Part shown: positions 45,642-58,062 of the stretch, one piece after another
Layout of the letters: the number at the start of each line of letters is the position of its first letter
Numbering within the stretch: the stretch's first letter is position 1
DNA from: Pinus tabuliformis
Taxonomy: Eukaryota > Streptophyta > Pinopsida > Pinales > Pinaceae
Direction: 5' to 3'
DNA length: 64,000 bases
Assembly: GCA_031772625.1 (NCBI GenBank)
Contig: CM062808.1
Span: forward strand, 475,971,655-476,035,654
Translations under genes and position numbers: made by a program
The notes under the pieces: model-generated
The model's database searches: none
What the model was told of the DNA's origin: nothing
The model's input: only the letters and a program-made list of their open reading frames with translations

Positions 45642-46145
45642 TCTAGCTTTTAACCATGTACAGATATTACCTGCATACGAATTCTAAAACATAAAAAATA
45701 AAAAATGTGAGAGCATAACACATAAAACACATATACACAAAAATTTTCCCTTGGATCCCAAAACCAGGACTACCAGCTTGATTTTTCATTATGTTCCTTT
45801 CAATGTTACAATACATATTTATACATGCCAAAGCATCCAATACCATGGACTGAAAAACCATCGCGTCCAAAACCATGGACCGAAAACCATCATGTCCAAA
45901 ACCATGTGCGAAAAACATGCACAAAACCATAGGTAGGTCTCTCGAACCTAATAAAGAGTCCAAAACCAAAATTTTCCGCGGCACTGCCCTGGACCCCATA
46001 GAGTGGGGTTACTTGCACCCCTCAAGCTCCCTGTGACTCCCCCCCTCTATGCAATTGGTGCAATGAAGGGGGGGCTCTGCCCCCCTTCTAATCCCCCGGT
46101 TAAGGACATGGGCTAGTAGTGGAAAGAATATAACACAACCCAACA
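45642..46145 (-). repeat. Copia D 3' LTR
   Basis: 504 bp; the left end reads TC where TG is expected, the right end is CAACA next to the polypurine tract. TCCAAAACCA-type motifs at about 45838-45972. Confidence 0.88.
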
Positions 46146-46194
46146 TTCTCCCACTTGTTGTTTTCTTTCCACAGGGAGCCACAAGAGACCTTAG

Positions 46195-46752
46195 TCATTT
46201 ATCCAGCTCTGCAATGCCCATTGTTTCTCTACACCAAGAGAATTTCTCAGAGCTCACAGATTTTGTCAATGCATCTGGACTATTCTTCAAAGTGTCCACC
46301 TTTACCAGAAACACCTTTTTGTCTTCTATCATATCCCTCACAAAGTGATACTGAACATCAATGTGCTTTGTATTTGAATGATATGTAGGGTTCTTTGCAA
46401 AGAAAATTGCACTTCGGCTGTCACAGTCTATTCTTATAGCTCCCTGTACTAACTCGATACTTGAACACAATCTCTGCAAGAAAACTGCTTCCTTGCTTAC
46501 ATGAGTGGCTGCCATGTATTATGCCTCTGTAGTTGATAGTGCCACTACAGATTGTTTATTACTCATCCAACTTACCGCACCTCCAAATAGGTTAAACACA
46601 TACCCACTTGTAGATCTTCTCTGATCCAGATCTCCAGCCCAGTCTGCATTAACAAAGCCACGAATATCCAACACTCTATCCAATCTTGGTCTTCTTTGGT
46701 AGCACAAACCATAATCACTAGTGCCACCCAAATACCTAAAAACTCTCTTCAT
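46195..46752 (-). pseudogene. pol: Copia D: RNase H
   Basis: Ty1/copia RNase H: VNADWAGDLDQRRSTSGYVF, the SWMSNKQSVVALSTTEA motif, DCDSRSAIFFAKNP and HIDVQYHFVRDMI, with FVKVDT-like residues and DALTKSV near the end. TAA at 46519-46521 sits where related elements have a Glu codon (TEAEYMA). It ends with TAA 50 bases before the 3' LTR. The join to RT (46753-47132) is broken by several stops. Confidence 0.85.
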
Positions 46753-47132
46753 TGCTCTCTAGTGCTCCTTCCCTGGCTTTGACATAAACCTGCTCAATAC
46801 TCCCACTGCATGTGCAATGTCTGGTCTAGTACAAACCATTGCATACATCAGGCTACCGACTACACTTACATATGGAACGCAGGACATGTCCTCTTCCTCT
46901 TCTTGTGTCTTGGGACACTATTCAACAGATAACTTCACACCTACAAAAATAGGAATCTTCACCGGTTTATATCCTGCATATTAAACCTCTGCAATATTGT
47001 CTCGACATACTTCCTCTGGTTTAACTAGAGCTTCCTCTTTGCCCGATCTATTTTAATTTCCATGCCCAAAATATAGTTTGCAGTAGCAAGATCTTTCATG
47101 TCGAATTTGGAGGACAATTGGGTCTTCAAATC
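46753..47132 (-). pseudogene. pol: Copia D: RT-RNase H connection, heavily broken
   Basis: Weak but collinear RT thumb/connection sequence on the minus strand (QRKYVETILQRFNM, SCVPYVSVVGSLMYAMVCTRPDIAHAVG), with at least three stops and possible frame changes. Confidence 0.7.
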
Positions 47133-47711
47133 CTAGATAATTTCTTTGTCATTTCCAACCAACAACATATCATCCACATACAAAACCAGATAAACAACAC
47201 GGTCACCAATTAATTTAAAATACACATAATGATCTTCTTTGCTTATGGTTAAGCCAATTCCCCTTATAAATGTATCAAATTTATGATACCACATGATTGG
47301 TGACTGTTTTAACCCATACAGAGACTTATTTAACTTGCATACTACTTCTTTCTTACCCTTCACCGCAAATCCTTCAGGTTGCTTCATGTAGTTTTCCTCT
47401 TTCACATCCCCGTGAAGAAATGTTGTCTTCACATCCATCTGTTGTACCTCAAAATTAAAAGCAGCAGCAAAAAATAAAAGTAATCTAATAGAAGTTACCT
47501 TGGCACTAGGAGAAAAAATATTACCAAAATCAATTTTCGACACCTGGGAATAACCTTTTGCTACCAACCGAGCTTTGTATTTTTCCACCTTTTCTTCTGC
47601 ATTTGTATTCTTCTTGAACATCCATTTGCTACTAATGGGTTTCCTTCCAGCCGGTAACTCCACCAGATCCCAAGCTTCATTTTTATGAAAAGATGCCATT
47701 GCATCAACCAT
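47133..47711 (-). pseudogene. pol: Copia D: reverse transcriptase
   Basis: 192 codons open. RT motifs: AWDLVELPAGRKPISSKWMF, KARLVAKGYSQ, QQMDVKTTFLHGD, SLYGLKQSPIMWY and the palm YVDDMLLVG, so the catalytic Asp pair is intact. TAG at 47133-47135 stops it. Upstream, the acidic linker (47720-48090) is broken by stops but matches copia C. Confidence 0.88.
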
Positions 47712-48090
47712 GGCCTATTTCTAGAGTTTTCCATCCTCTGAATCTACTGCTTCCTTCACAATTCTGGGATCATCATCAGTAAGAGATAAAGCAAAATTTG
47801 AATAGAAATCAGATGGACTATACCTTTCTGGTTGCCTTCTTTCTTGAACTGATCTTCTCACACCCGGAGTTTGTGGGTCTTCATCTTCTGATTCCTCCTC
47901 TGCTGTAGGGTCTGATTCTTCCTCCTTTAGCTCAAACTCTATATTCTCAGGTTCCTATGGTTGGACTTAATGTTTAATAACATCTTTCACCTCTTTGAAC
48001 CCCACATCTCGGTTGTACACAACCTTCCTTGTTTCTGGGTTCCAAAGCTTATAACCATTTAAACCATCCGTATACCCAATAAAGATGCGT

Positions 48091-48690
48091 TTACTTGGTT
48101 CGTTTCTCCTTTGGAACATGTACATATGCATCACATCCAAATATCCTCATATTTGAAAGAGAGGGTTTCTTACCAGTCCATACTTCTTGTGGAGTCTTAT
48201 CCTCCAACGCTAATGAAGGTGATCCGTTGACCAGGTAACATGTTGTCTCCACCACCTCTGCCCAGAATTCATGTCCTAACCCAACACCACTAAGCATACT
48301 TCTTGCCGTTTCCATCAACGTCTTGTTCATTATTTCTGTAACTCCATTTTGCTGAGGTGTATATGGAGTAGTCTTCTGTCGTGCTATACCACACTTCTTA
48401 CAAAATTCTTCAAATTCCTTACTGCAAAACTCTCCACTGTTATCTGTTCTCAGCACCTTTATCTTCTTCTCTGTTTGGTTTTCCACCAGAGCCTTAAATT
48501 CTTTAAACCTGTCAAAGACTTTAGATTTCTTCTTAATGAAATATATCCATGTATTCCTTGAGAAGTAATGTATAAATGATACATAGTACACAGACTTACC
48601 CAGTGATGGAACTTTCACAGGTCCAAACACATCACTGTGCAAAATCTCTAATCTCTGTTTCGCCCTCTTAACACCAGAGAGGAAACTCAC
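48091..48690 (-). pseudogene. pol: Copia D: integrase core
   Basis: Open for 199 codons. HSDVFGPV gives the first Asp, RTDNSGEF the second and QQNGVTEIMNKT the Glu. FIHYFSR replaces the common FIDDFSR. SMRIFGCDAYVHVPKEK-like sequence near the end is standard for copia integrase. Confidence 0.85.
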
Positions 48691-48930
48691 CTAATTCTGC
48701 TTCCCATATACACAATTTTCACAAAAATCAAAATCCAGAGAGCTATTACTCATGCCTTGTACCATACCTTTACCCTGAAGTATTTGAAGGCCCTTCTCTC
48801 CGATATGACCAAGCCTTTGATGCCACAACATGGTCTTCTCTCCAGAGAACACAAGATTTTTTGCTCCACTTTCAGGAACCACAAAACTGTTGCACCCATC
48901 AACAATAGTGATACCTTGGAGCTTGTACAT
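48691..48930 (-). pseudogene. pol: Copia D: GAG-pre-integrase zinc-binding region
   Basis: HQRLGHIGEKGL and FCENCVYGKQN give the His-His-Cys-Cys module. The preceding TGA near 48938 is shared with copia C. Confidence 0.82.
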
Positions 48931-48939
48931 AGTTCCAAT

Positions 48940-49293
48940 TCAAACTCCCCGCATCAATACCAGTGCCCCTCGAACCATCTTGTAGATATCCTTCTCGAAC
49001 ACCTTTTTTACACTTGCATCATCCAGCTTGCTTATAAAAATCAGATTTCTGACTAATGCAGGAATATGCAGAACACCCGGAAGTGTTTCAACCCTTCCAC
49101 CTTGCAACTTCAATTTTACTTTTCCGTGACCAATGATTCTAAGCTTCCTATCATCCCCCAAGAAGACATCACCACCATCATATTTCTCATACTCGCAAAA
49201 CCACTCTCTATGGGGAGTGAAGTGAAAGGATGCACCTGAGTCAATCAACCATGCCTCATGATCTACATGTGTACTTGAAGAAGCCAAGTACAC
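48940..49293 (-). pseudogene. pol: Copia D: protease
   Basis: Aspartic protease with LIDSGASFHFTPHREWF near the start. LHIPALVRNLIFISKLDDA follows, the usual region at the end of copia protease. The TGA at its end is shared with copia C. Confidence 0.85.
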
Positions 49294-49410
49294 ATCCCCA
49301 CCTTCATTTGAGGTGGTTTTTGCCTCTACAGGAGCATCATCAAATCCATTTCCTTTATGAGGAGCTTTAGATTTATAGTCACTTTTGTAGTGCCCTTCCT
49401 TTCTGCATTT

Positions 49411-50107
49411 TCAGCACACCACCTTTACAGGTTTTCTTGGAGATTTAGATCTCCCTCTAGATTTAGATCTCCCACTTGATGACTTATTTTTGTTTCTATT
49501 CTGGGACCGTACTCGTACAGACAAAACATCACCATTTCGGCTCTCCATATTTTTCTGTCTCATTTCCTCCATCAGCAAGGATGAGACTATTTCATCAAAC
49601 TGCAAGGCAGTTGCATTGCTACCTATTGTAATAACCAAACTATCCCACGAATTTGGTAGAGAACACAACAAACTGATGCACTTATCTTCATTTGAAATTT
49701 TAATATCAACATATAATAATTGACTTACCAAAGTATTAAATGCGTTCAGATGCTCCATCACCGAGTCTCCATCTTTCATCCTCAGGTTATACAACATTTT
49801 CCATAGGAATAGTTTATTCACCAGAGACTTATATTGGTACAAAGTCCCCAACTTGTCCCACAAATCCTTAGTCATAGCTTCCTTTGATACATTCAACAAT
49901 ACTGAATCTGAGACACAATCATATTATGCTCTTTGCCTTCCGATCCAACTTCTTCCATTCTTCATCAGACACTCCCGTTGGTTTGGTACCCAGATCTACC
50001 GTAATCCACTGATCTTTATCCACCAATAGATCCTCCATCTTAAGTTTCCATAACTCAAAACTCTGACCATTAAATTTCTCGATCTTTATCTTTCCACTAC
50101 TCGCCAT
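49411..50107 (-). pseudogene. gag: Copia D: gag
   Basis: Starts at Met 50107 (MASSGKIKIEKFNGQSFELW). UBN2-type gag runs through a frameshift near 49905 to about 49450. The Ser/Lys/Arg-rich tail reaches VVC, the first Cys of the zinc knuckle, then hits TGA at 49411-49413, where copia C has Trp. The remaining knuckle residues are also altered (YKSDY for YKRDC), so the knuckle is lost in this copy. Confidence 0.85.
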
Positions 50108-50229
50108 CTTCTTTCACCACCAGAATCGATCCCGTAGATCTCCCATTGAACATGGTTTACCACAGGCCTGAGCGAAACCCCTCAACAATAAAAGCGTCCC
50201 CTTGAAGCCAAAACAACTCTCATACCAAA

Positions 50230-50733
50230 TGTAGGTTTTAACCCCATACAGAAATTACCTACATACGAATTCTAAAACACAGAAAATAAACAATGCGAGA
50301 CCACAACACATAAAACACATATACACAGAGATTTTCCCCTGGATCCCAAAACCGCGACTACCAGCTTGATTTTTCATTATGTTCCTTTCAATGTTACAAT
50401 ACATATTTATACATGCTGAAGTATCCAATACGATGGACCGAAAAACCATCGCGTCCAAAACCATGGACCAAAAACCATCGTGACCAAAACCATGTGCAAA
50501 AAACATGCACAAAACCTTAGGTAGGTCTGTCCAACCTAATATAGAGTCCAAAACCAAAATTTTCTTGGGCGCTGCCGTAGACCCCATAGAGTGGGCTTAC
50601 CTGCACCCCTCAAGCCCCTTGTGACTCCCCCCCACTATGCAATCAGTGCAACAAAGGGGGGGCTCCGCCCCCATTCTAATCCCCAAATTAAGTACGTGGG
50701 CTAGCAGTGGAAAAAATATAACACCACCCAACA
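50230..50733 (-). repeat. Copia D 5' LTR
   Basis: 504 bp, TGTAGG...CAACA, TCCAAAACCA-type motifs at 50424-50565, adjoining the primer site at 50216-50227. Confidence 0.9.
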
Positions 50734-51725
50734 GAAATTATACTCAACAATCAACAATCAACCTATAATACTTTACACTGTGAAGTATTTATAAAAATTA
50801 TAAAGTAAAATATCTTGAAAAAATATCATGATTTGTTTACAAATACCTCAAACTGTATTACACAAATAGAACTAAAATATAGGACATTCAAAACTAATAA
50901 ATCTGCTTGGCACTATCTTTTCGGATTTCTAATGACAAAGAAGAGAAATTTGAATTTGATAGCAACTCTTATTTGATGAGGTAGCATCCAAGTCACTAAT
51001 TGTATTTGAGCTTTTTCCTCCCGAAATTCTGAAAAATAGGGTCCTGTAATACCTTTTTATATCCTAAACCATAATCGTTGTTAGAAAATAGAGAAAGGTT
51101 TTCGTTAATGATGATATTGGAAACCAAAACCTCTTTCGTTTTTTGAAAATTCATTTCCAACTGCTAGAAAACCGAATTTGAAAACACTGGTTGAAAACAT
51201 GAAAATTCAGGAAAATATACCTGCAAAGATTCATCTGAATCTCCCAATCCATAATAGTTGTTACAAAACTGAGAGAGGTTGTTTTGCATGAGGATGTTAG
51301 AAACAAAAACCTCTTTCCGATTTTGAAAATTAATTCTCATTTGTTTGTAAACCATGTTCGAAATTACTGTGTTATATAGGGAAAAAAACATAATTTAACT
51401 GACCATGAAACAGACATATGAAGTGGAGGTAGGAGGTGACATGGAGGCACAATGTTGGCATAAATATGATTAGGTGGCAGAATAGGAGTAGAAGATGAGG
51501 GGGGACATGGCGGGTGGACATTGGGGCGAGAGTAATAGGCGGAGGATACGTGGCGGTAGTGAAGTGGCAGTTGAGTGGAAGTGGGGTGAGAGTAATAGGC
51601 GGAGGATACGTGGCAGTAGTGAAGTGGCGGTTGAATGGAAGTGGGGCGTGATGCAATCGGGAAGGCGGTTTGTGGAAATGAGTGGATACTGCTTTTGGAT
51701 GGGGGTAGAGGCGAATTGTGGTATT
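50734..51725. repeat. Unit U, copy 2, left part
   Basis: Matches 31469-32461 in order and orientation, including the 60-bp tandem repeat. Interrupted at 51725 by copia E; GTATT at 51721-51725 is the target duplicate. Confidence 0.9.
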
Positions 51726-53278
51726 TGTTGGAAATAATACTAAGAAGGGGGGGGGGGGTGAATCAGTGTTAGCAATTTAACAATTTTTCATTTCCATAAA
51801 CAAATTGATATACGCTACTTTTGTTAATTCAACTTGCGTATATACACAACTATGTTTAGAGAAAACCGTGTATATCTTGCAGACTTCTAATTTAGTTAGA
51901 TGATCTTAATCTGTGTATCAGAGCCATAAAATAGTAATCAAGTGCAGTAAATAGTACAGTCAATCACACACATAAACACAAGATATAAGGTGGAAACCCA
52001 ATGTGGGTGAAAACCACCTGCTACAATTCATCTCTATCTTATTTTAATAAGAAACCTCTTTTCACAATATATCTGTACTGGTGCAATCTTATACTAGTAC
52101 GCAAGCTTCTACCTGCAGAAGGCTACAACCTTCTCTCATTCTCCAGCTTCTCCTGGAAGGGAGCTACAACCCCCTTAGCTCTTGTACTAGCTGATGTACT
52201 AGTACATAGGTGCTGACCTACAGAAGGCTACAACCTTCTCTTTTCTTCCAGGGACCACGTTTCATATATTTTCAGACTAGATCCATTGATAACATCAATC
52301 AAACATCAAATATATCTGCATCAACCAATCTCATTTGCACCAACCAAAGAACTGAATCAAACAATCACTTCTCTGAATGTTGTAACCAGAATACAGTAAC
52401 AATAACCAGAAACCAATCCTGAACCTAGAACACTGTAGCAATAAACAGAAGTAGCTAAAACATATTTTATGAGATGTACACTACTTCAATATGTAGAACC
52501 TGCGTGCATACGCTGCGATATTAAGGCAACCTTGCATATACGCTATTTTTAATTACCTAATCACTGTGTATACGCGTCTTTGCTATGTTGAACCTGCGTA
52601 CAAATCTGTAAGAGATAATTTACCCTTTTCAACTATTTAGACATCAGTTATACCTAGATCATCAGATTTACTGATCAAGTTATGCGCCAAATATAAAAGA
52701 TCAAAATCACACAAAGATACTTCTCTTCAAGCCTTAAAATCTTGACCCATAAATAGAACTTATCCTTCTTCTAGCGCTCAGGTTCCTCCTTGATTTAGGT
52801 CTAGCTATGCACCATAACCCAATGACGAGTATTCTAAATCTTACTCTTCATAAGATATTCAATCCTTGAGTGCCCTTGCTTAATGATCTCCTTCCCCTTT
52901 TATAGTCTTAGGCCTTACTCAATACCATGGTCCAAAACCACTTAGAACCAATACCTGGGTCCAAATACTTGGGTTCAACACTTCAGACGAGATACCATGG
53001 TCCAAAACCATAGGTCCAAATACCAAGGACCAAAAACCAAGTTTTCCAAACTATACGCGCTTTTCTATGCATGAAAGTGCATGTATACGCATACGTGCCT
53101 TTTGGTCTGTGAATCCGCATGTATACGCGGCTTGGTCAACGGGAACCTGCGTATACCTCCTTTTCCTTTATTCTGAGAGCTTGTGAGCTTGAACTATCAT
53201 CTGAGTGATTTGCCGAGTGAGTTGCCATCAAGGACAATACCTGTGCCATAGTGCCAAGCCTGTGTCATAATGCCAACA
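51726..53278 (-). repeat. Copia E 3' LTR
   Basis: 1553 bp with TGTTGGAAATAA...TGCCAACA ends and a poly-G run near 51746. Repeated GCGTATAC/GTATACGC phrases and a TCCAAAACCA array (52923-53045) are visible. Confidence 0.92.
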
Positions 53279-53290
53279 ATCTCCCCCTTT

Positions 53291-54088
53291 GGACTTGATG
53301 GCAACCCCAAATCACTCTCCCCCTTTGTCATCAAGGGCAAAGGGTTATGCTCCCCCTGAGTACATGCTGAAATCTTTGCTCTGCTGTGTTGTCCATGCTC
53401 CCCCTGACTGTAGGCAATGTCTGTAAAAATATGTTCTACAAGAAGAACATGACTCTATACATCATAAATGACCTTCCTATCACCACAGACTCATACATAC
53501 ATCCATCTCCCAACTAAATGGGGATATACCATAATTGACTCATTCACCCAACCAAGTGGGGATATACCAAAAATTTATACATGATAAAATGAAAATATTA
53601 CATCATCCATCCCAGGCATAGCAGGGAAACAAAATAGGTCGTTACATGACCTTGATAATAAAAGAAATACATGACATAGAGACCAAATATCTAAGACAAG
53701 ACTATGATAGTCATCAACAACTATCATCAGCAACATCTGTCAATCACCATCTGGACCATCAACCATGATCTCCCTCTGCACCTGTTCCACTTGAATCAAA
53801 AACAACTGTGAAGTTGTACCAAGATCTTCTAAGATAATGCCAACAATGCATTATTAGAAGTATATGCTCCCCCTGAACCTGTGCCAGATGGTCTCTATCA
53901 GACCCATATCAGACTCTTTTCATCCTGAGTCTGGCCCACTGTTTTTCTTCAAACCAACATATACGCAACTGTATCCACAGAAACCGGCGTATGTACATGG
54001 ATATGCTTCATGAAACTCGCGTACAACCACTGTTCTCTGAAACAGATAAGTGTCAACAGCAAGATGATGCATCAACTACTCCCATCTT
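53291..54088 (-). other. Copia E 3' untranslated region
   Basis: About 800 bases after the RNase H stop, without coding support. CTCCCCCTGA recurs near 53351, 53398 and 53870 (purine-rich on the coding strand), like extra polypurine tracts. Confidence 0.6.
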
Positions 54089-54815
54089 CTATCTGAGGTA
54101 TTCAAATGTCTCTCTGGGCAGTGGTTTGGTGAATATATCAGCAACATGTTCCTTGGAGGGAACATACTTCAATTTGACCTTTTGTTCAAGCACTTGTTCC
54201 CAGAGAAAATGATATTCGATAGGTATGTGCTTGGTCTTTGAATGCATGACTAGATTCTTTGAAATACTGATCGCACTTGTATTATCACATAAAATGGAAA
54301 TAGGTGGAGTACAAGTGATTTGAATGTCTTGCAATGTTTGCATCATCCAAAGGAGTTGTGTGCAACAAGATACAACAACCAGATATTCTGCTTCAGCTGT
54401 AGATAATGCAATTGAACTTTGTTTCTTGCTGAACCAAGATACTGATCTGGAACCCATAAATAATGCACCACCACTAGTGCTTTTTTTTGTCATCCATGCT
54501 TCCTGCCCAATCTGTGTCTGTATATGCATGAAGTGTGAGATTTGTATCACTAGGATACCATAAGCCATAGTTTTGTGTTCCTTGAAGATATTTGAAGATC
54601 CTTTTAACTGCCTGAAGGTGTGCTTCTTTTGGATTTGCCTGGAATCTTCCAACTATTCCCACTGCATGCATGATGTCTGGTTGGGTACCTGTCAGATAGA
54701 GCAGACTACAAATCATGGATCTATAGGTTGGTTGATGTACTGCTGCTGATTCATCATTTGCACTGAGGCTGCATCCTGTTACCATAGGGGTACATATTGG
54801 TTTTGAATCTCCCAT
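54089..54815 (-). pseudogene. pol: Copia E: RNase H
   Basis: The RT-RNase H connection (TYRSMICSLLYLTGTQPDI) leads into TDTDWAGSMDDKK, then a frameshift in a run of eight A on the coding strand (54480-54488), then SWFSKKQSSIALSTAEAEY, LCDNTSAISISKNL and HIPIEYHFLWEQV, ending FTKPLPRETFEYLR. The catalytic acidic residues (DxDWAG, AEAE, CDN) are visible. The homopolymer slip is the only break in this domain. Confidence 0.87.
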
Positions 54816-54878
54816 GCCATATTTCTTTAAGATCTACTTGAGGTACTTGGTTTGTGATAGAAAGATACCGTCTTTGTT

Positions 54879-55868
54879 TTATTGGACTTGTAAACCAAGA
54901 AAATATGTGAGGTCACCAAGCAGGGACATTTCAAATTCTTTCTGCATCACCAATGCAAAGTTTTGACTCATGGCTTCTTCATTGCTACCAAAGATGATAT
55001 CATCAACATACACAACAAGTATTAACAATTTATCATTGTCAATTTTTATATATAGATTGCTATCTGTTGATCCTTTTGAAAAACCTTGTTGATGGAGGTA
55101 TTTGTCCAGATAATAATACCAAGCCCTTGGAACCTGTTTAAGACCATAGAGAGCCTTTATGAGTCTGCATACAAGTTTTGGATGATTTCCAAGGATTAAT
55201 CCATTTGGTTGCTCAATATACAATTCTTCTTCTAAATCTCCATTTATAAAGGCAGATTTCACATCCATTTGATATACTTTGAACTTCTGAAAGCTTGAAA
55301 GAGCAAGGAGCATTCTTATGGCTTCAAGTCTGGCAACCGGTGCAAAAGTTTCTTCAAAGTCTATACCTTCTTGTTGAGCATACCCTTTACAAACAAGTCT
55401 AGCTTTGTTTCTAATAACATCTCCATTTTCATTCAGCTTGTTTTTGAATATCCATTTGGTCCCTATGACATTCTTATCATTAGGTCTAGGAACCAATTCC
55501 CAAGTGTTATTCTTTTCAATCTGCTCAAGTTCCTCATTCATGGCCTTGACCCAACATTCATCTTTGCATGCTTCACTTATATTTCGTGGTTCGACGGAGG
55601 AGAGCAATGCTAGATAGCTTGAAGCTTTTATAATAGTTCTTCTTGTTTGTACCCCTGCCTCTTTTTGCCCCAAAATTTGAGTCTCTGGATGGTTCTTCTG
55701 GACGTACTTGGATGGAGTATTTTCTTCTACCATTATCTGTTCTTCTGGTGCCTCATAAGTTTCTTCTTCATCATTAGTTTGATTTGATGTTGAAGGATAG
55801 TCCTCATCATCTTCAAAATCTTCGGTTTTTATCTGCTTTGGATTGTTGTCTGCTTCATCAACCACCAC
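54879..55868 (-). pseudogene. pol: Copia E: reverse transcriptase
   Basis: 329 codons open. An acidic linker precedes [56 protein letters not shown] and the palm YVDDIIFG. The RT core is intact up to a TAA at 54879-54881 where a Gln codon is expected; a TAG follows at about 54834. The same frame then leads on to 54815. Confidence 0.88.
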
Positions 55869-55925
55869 ATCAATACTTTCAACAATTTTTCCAAGTCTTT
55901 TAATGTAACACTTATATCCTTTACT

Positions 55926-56459
55926 TCAGGAAGAGTAACCAAGGAGAATGCCTTCATCTGCTCTAGGTTCAAACTTGCCAAGATTTTCATCAGTCCTTTT
56001 GATGTAACATTTGCTTCCAAAAACTTTGAAGTATTTTACAATAGGAGTCTTACCATACCAAATTTCATGAGGAGTTTGAGTGCTGTTTACCCGGATGTTT
56101 GTTTTGTTGATAATAGTAACGGCGGCAAATGCAGCTTCACCCCAGAAGGTTGCAAGAGTTCTAGACTCATCAAGCATAGCACGAGCCATTTGTTGAACCA
56201 TTCTATTCATCCTTTCTACCACTCCATTTTGTTGAGGAGTCCTTGTAGTAGAGAATTCCCTTCTTATTCCATGTTCTTCACAAAAGTTGAAAAATTCATC
56301 CGAGGTAAATTCCCCTCCTCGATCAGACCTGAGGCATTTGATTTTGCGATCTGATTCATTTTCAACCAAGGCTTTGAATGCTTTGAACTTTTCGAAAGCT
56401 TCGTATTTATGCTTCAGAAGTCCTATCCAACACATCCTGGAAAAGTCGTCAATGAACAA
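55926..56459 (-). pseudogene. pol: Copia E: integrase
   Basis: FIDDFSRMCW, RSDRGGEF and TPQQNGVVERMNR carry core positions; the first catalytic Asp (HTD-like) lies just upstream of Met 56459. TGA at 55926-55928 follows LGYSS, where CGA is the likely ancestor; the same frame continues to RT. Confidence 0.87.
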
Positions 56460-56580
56460 TATAAAGTATTCTTCTCCACAAGGTGACTTTTTCCTTGATG
56501 GACCACATAAATCAGTATGGACAAGTTCAAGTGGCTTACTAGATGATCCTTCCTTCTCAGGGAAATGTGTTCTGGTTTGC

Positions 56581-57255
56581 TTACCAAACTGGCATGATTT
56601 GCATATTGTTTATCTGGAATCTGATGTTAGGAAGATCGCAAACAGAGCGATATTTGCATGCTTTCCTTATCTGAGGGAAGCTTAGATGCCCCAATATTCT
56701 GTGCCATAGCCAGTGTTCATCATTTTTGCTTAGATAGCATTGTTGTTGTCCTCCCTTGAGTATGTATAAATTATTTGGAGTTCTTATGCCTTTGATCACT
56801 GTTTCTCCTGTATCAAGCTCACGATCAATACATCCATTTGATCGAAATAACACCTCATTTCCTTGATCACACATTTGACTAACACTCAATAGATTACGCT
56901 TTAAGCCATCAACATACATAACATTTCTAGCTTTGACATTTTCTTTTAAAAGAACAGAGACTTTACCTTTTATGAGTGCACGGGTGTCATTTCCAAATGA
57001 GACCTTCCTTTCCTTTTCTAAGGCACTATATGACTGAAGTTTTTCTTTATCACCTGTCATATGTTTCGAGCATCCATTGTCGATGTACCACTGATTTTCT
57101 TGTCCTTCCGCATATAAGGCTATACCACATCTTTCTATTTGCGGTTCTTTCTTTCTCCGTGTTTTGGGACCCAATGAAGTTTGCTCCTTCTTAAATGTTT
57201 GCCGGAACTTACTCCTGCATTCAGAATCTTCATGACCGAAGTTGTTACAAATAGA
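56581..57255 (-). pseudogene. pol: Copia E: protease and GAG-pre-integrase
   Basis: WYIDNGCSKHMTGDK is the copia protease active site (DNGCS, a known variant of DSGAS). GLKRNLLSVSQMCDQG follows. HWLWHRILGHLSFPQI gives the His residues of the zinc-binding module. A one-base loss near 56620 moves the CKSCQFGKQT part into another frame. Confidence 0.85.
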
Positions 57256-57972
57256 TCATTCTATTTCATTTTCAAGAGAAGAAAAGTTATTGTATGTCCT
57301 CTTCATGATCCCAATCACACTACTTTGATTTCGTACTTCTCTAGTCATGATGGTCTTGTAGGTAGCACATTGAGCAGCTTTGTGTCCAAAGTTATGACAT
57401 GAGAAACATTGGCCATTAAAGAAATTCCTGCGATTATCAAATCTATTGACCAGGTGATTGTAGTTTCCACTCACATCCATTCTTGAGGCAAATTGAGAAT
57501 GATTTACCTGCGGTTGGTTGTAGCTTTTGTTCATCCTTGAAGTAGATTGACCCCGATTTACTTGATGATCTGCTTTATGCCTTTGCTGACGATTGTCAAC
57601 CTATTCACTTCTCCTTGCTGCATCAAGATAACTTTTGGAGGTGGATGGCTTCTGTGCTTGAGATGCTTCTTCAGTATATCCAAGACCTGTATTGATTAGA
57701 GGAGAACGCCGCACTTTGATAATCTCATCTAAAGTTTCAGATCCTTTAGCAAATCTAAGATTAAGAGCTTTTGTTTTCTCAATATCTTTTCTAAGTCCGA
57801 CAATTTCACATTCTAACTTTTCATTGTGTTTTTCTCTTTCAGCAAGATGGAATGTCAGAGTATCTATAATCATACTCTTTTCTTCTAAACAAATTTTTAG
57901 TTTAGAAATTTCTTCATAAAGACCATCTTCATCTATAGCATCCAAGAAATCATCATCTTCGAAAGCCATCAA
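57256..57972 (-). pseudogene. gag: Copia E: gag C-terminal region with coiled coil and zinc knuckles
   Basis: 57601-57972 is acidic then coiled-coil-like (LKICLEEKSMIIDTL, ECEIVGLRKDIEKTK). TAG at 57601 and the same frame leads to a complete knuckle CFSCHNFGHKAAQC (about 57375-57416). A further knuckle just beyond 57256 has lost its first Cys to TGA (the remainder reads ICNNFGHEDSEC). Confidence 0.82.
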
Positions 57973-58062
57973 AAGTCTATAATCATTACCATGTTCATCT
58001 TCATCACTATTTGAAAATCCATCGCTATCTTCATGTGTATAATAGCTCTTCTTACTTATGTT

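Larger units (their letters stand above)
45642..50733 (-). mobile_element. Copia D: complete Ty1/copia element (TNT1-94/Tork-like)
   Basis: 5092 bp on the minus strand: 5' LTR 50230-50733, 3' LTR 45642-46145 (504 bp each), target duplicates GAAAT at 45637-45641 and 50734-50738. Order gag, protease, integrase, RT, RNase H, all on one strand, with several stops and frameshifts. Primer site 50216-50227 (minus strand TGGTATGAGAGT, initiator-Met-like) and polypurine tract 46146-46156 (AAGTGGGAGAA on the minus strand). Sister of copia C by duplication. Confidence 0.92.

Noticed and set aside
54324..54563. Plus-strand frames within copia E
   Set aside because: Shadows of RNase H and RT on the minus strand.
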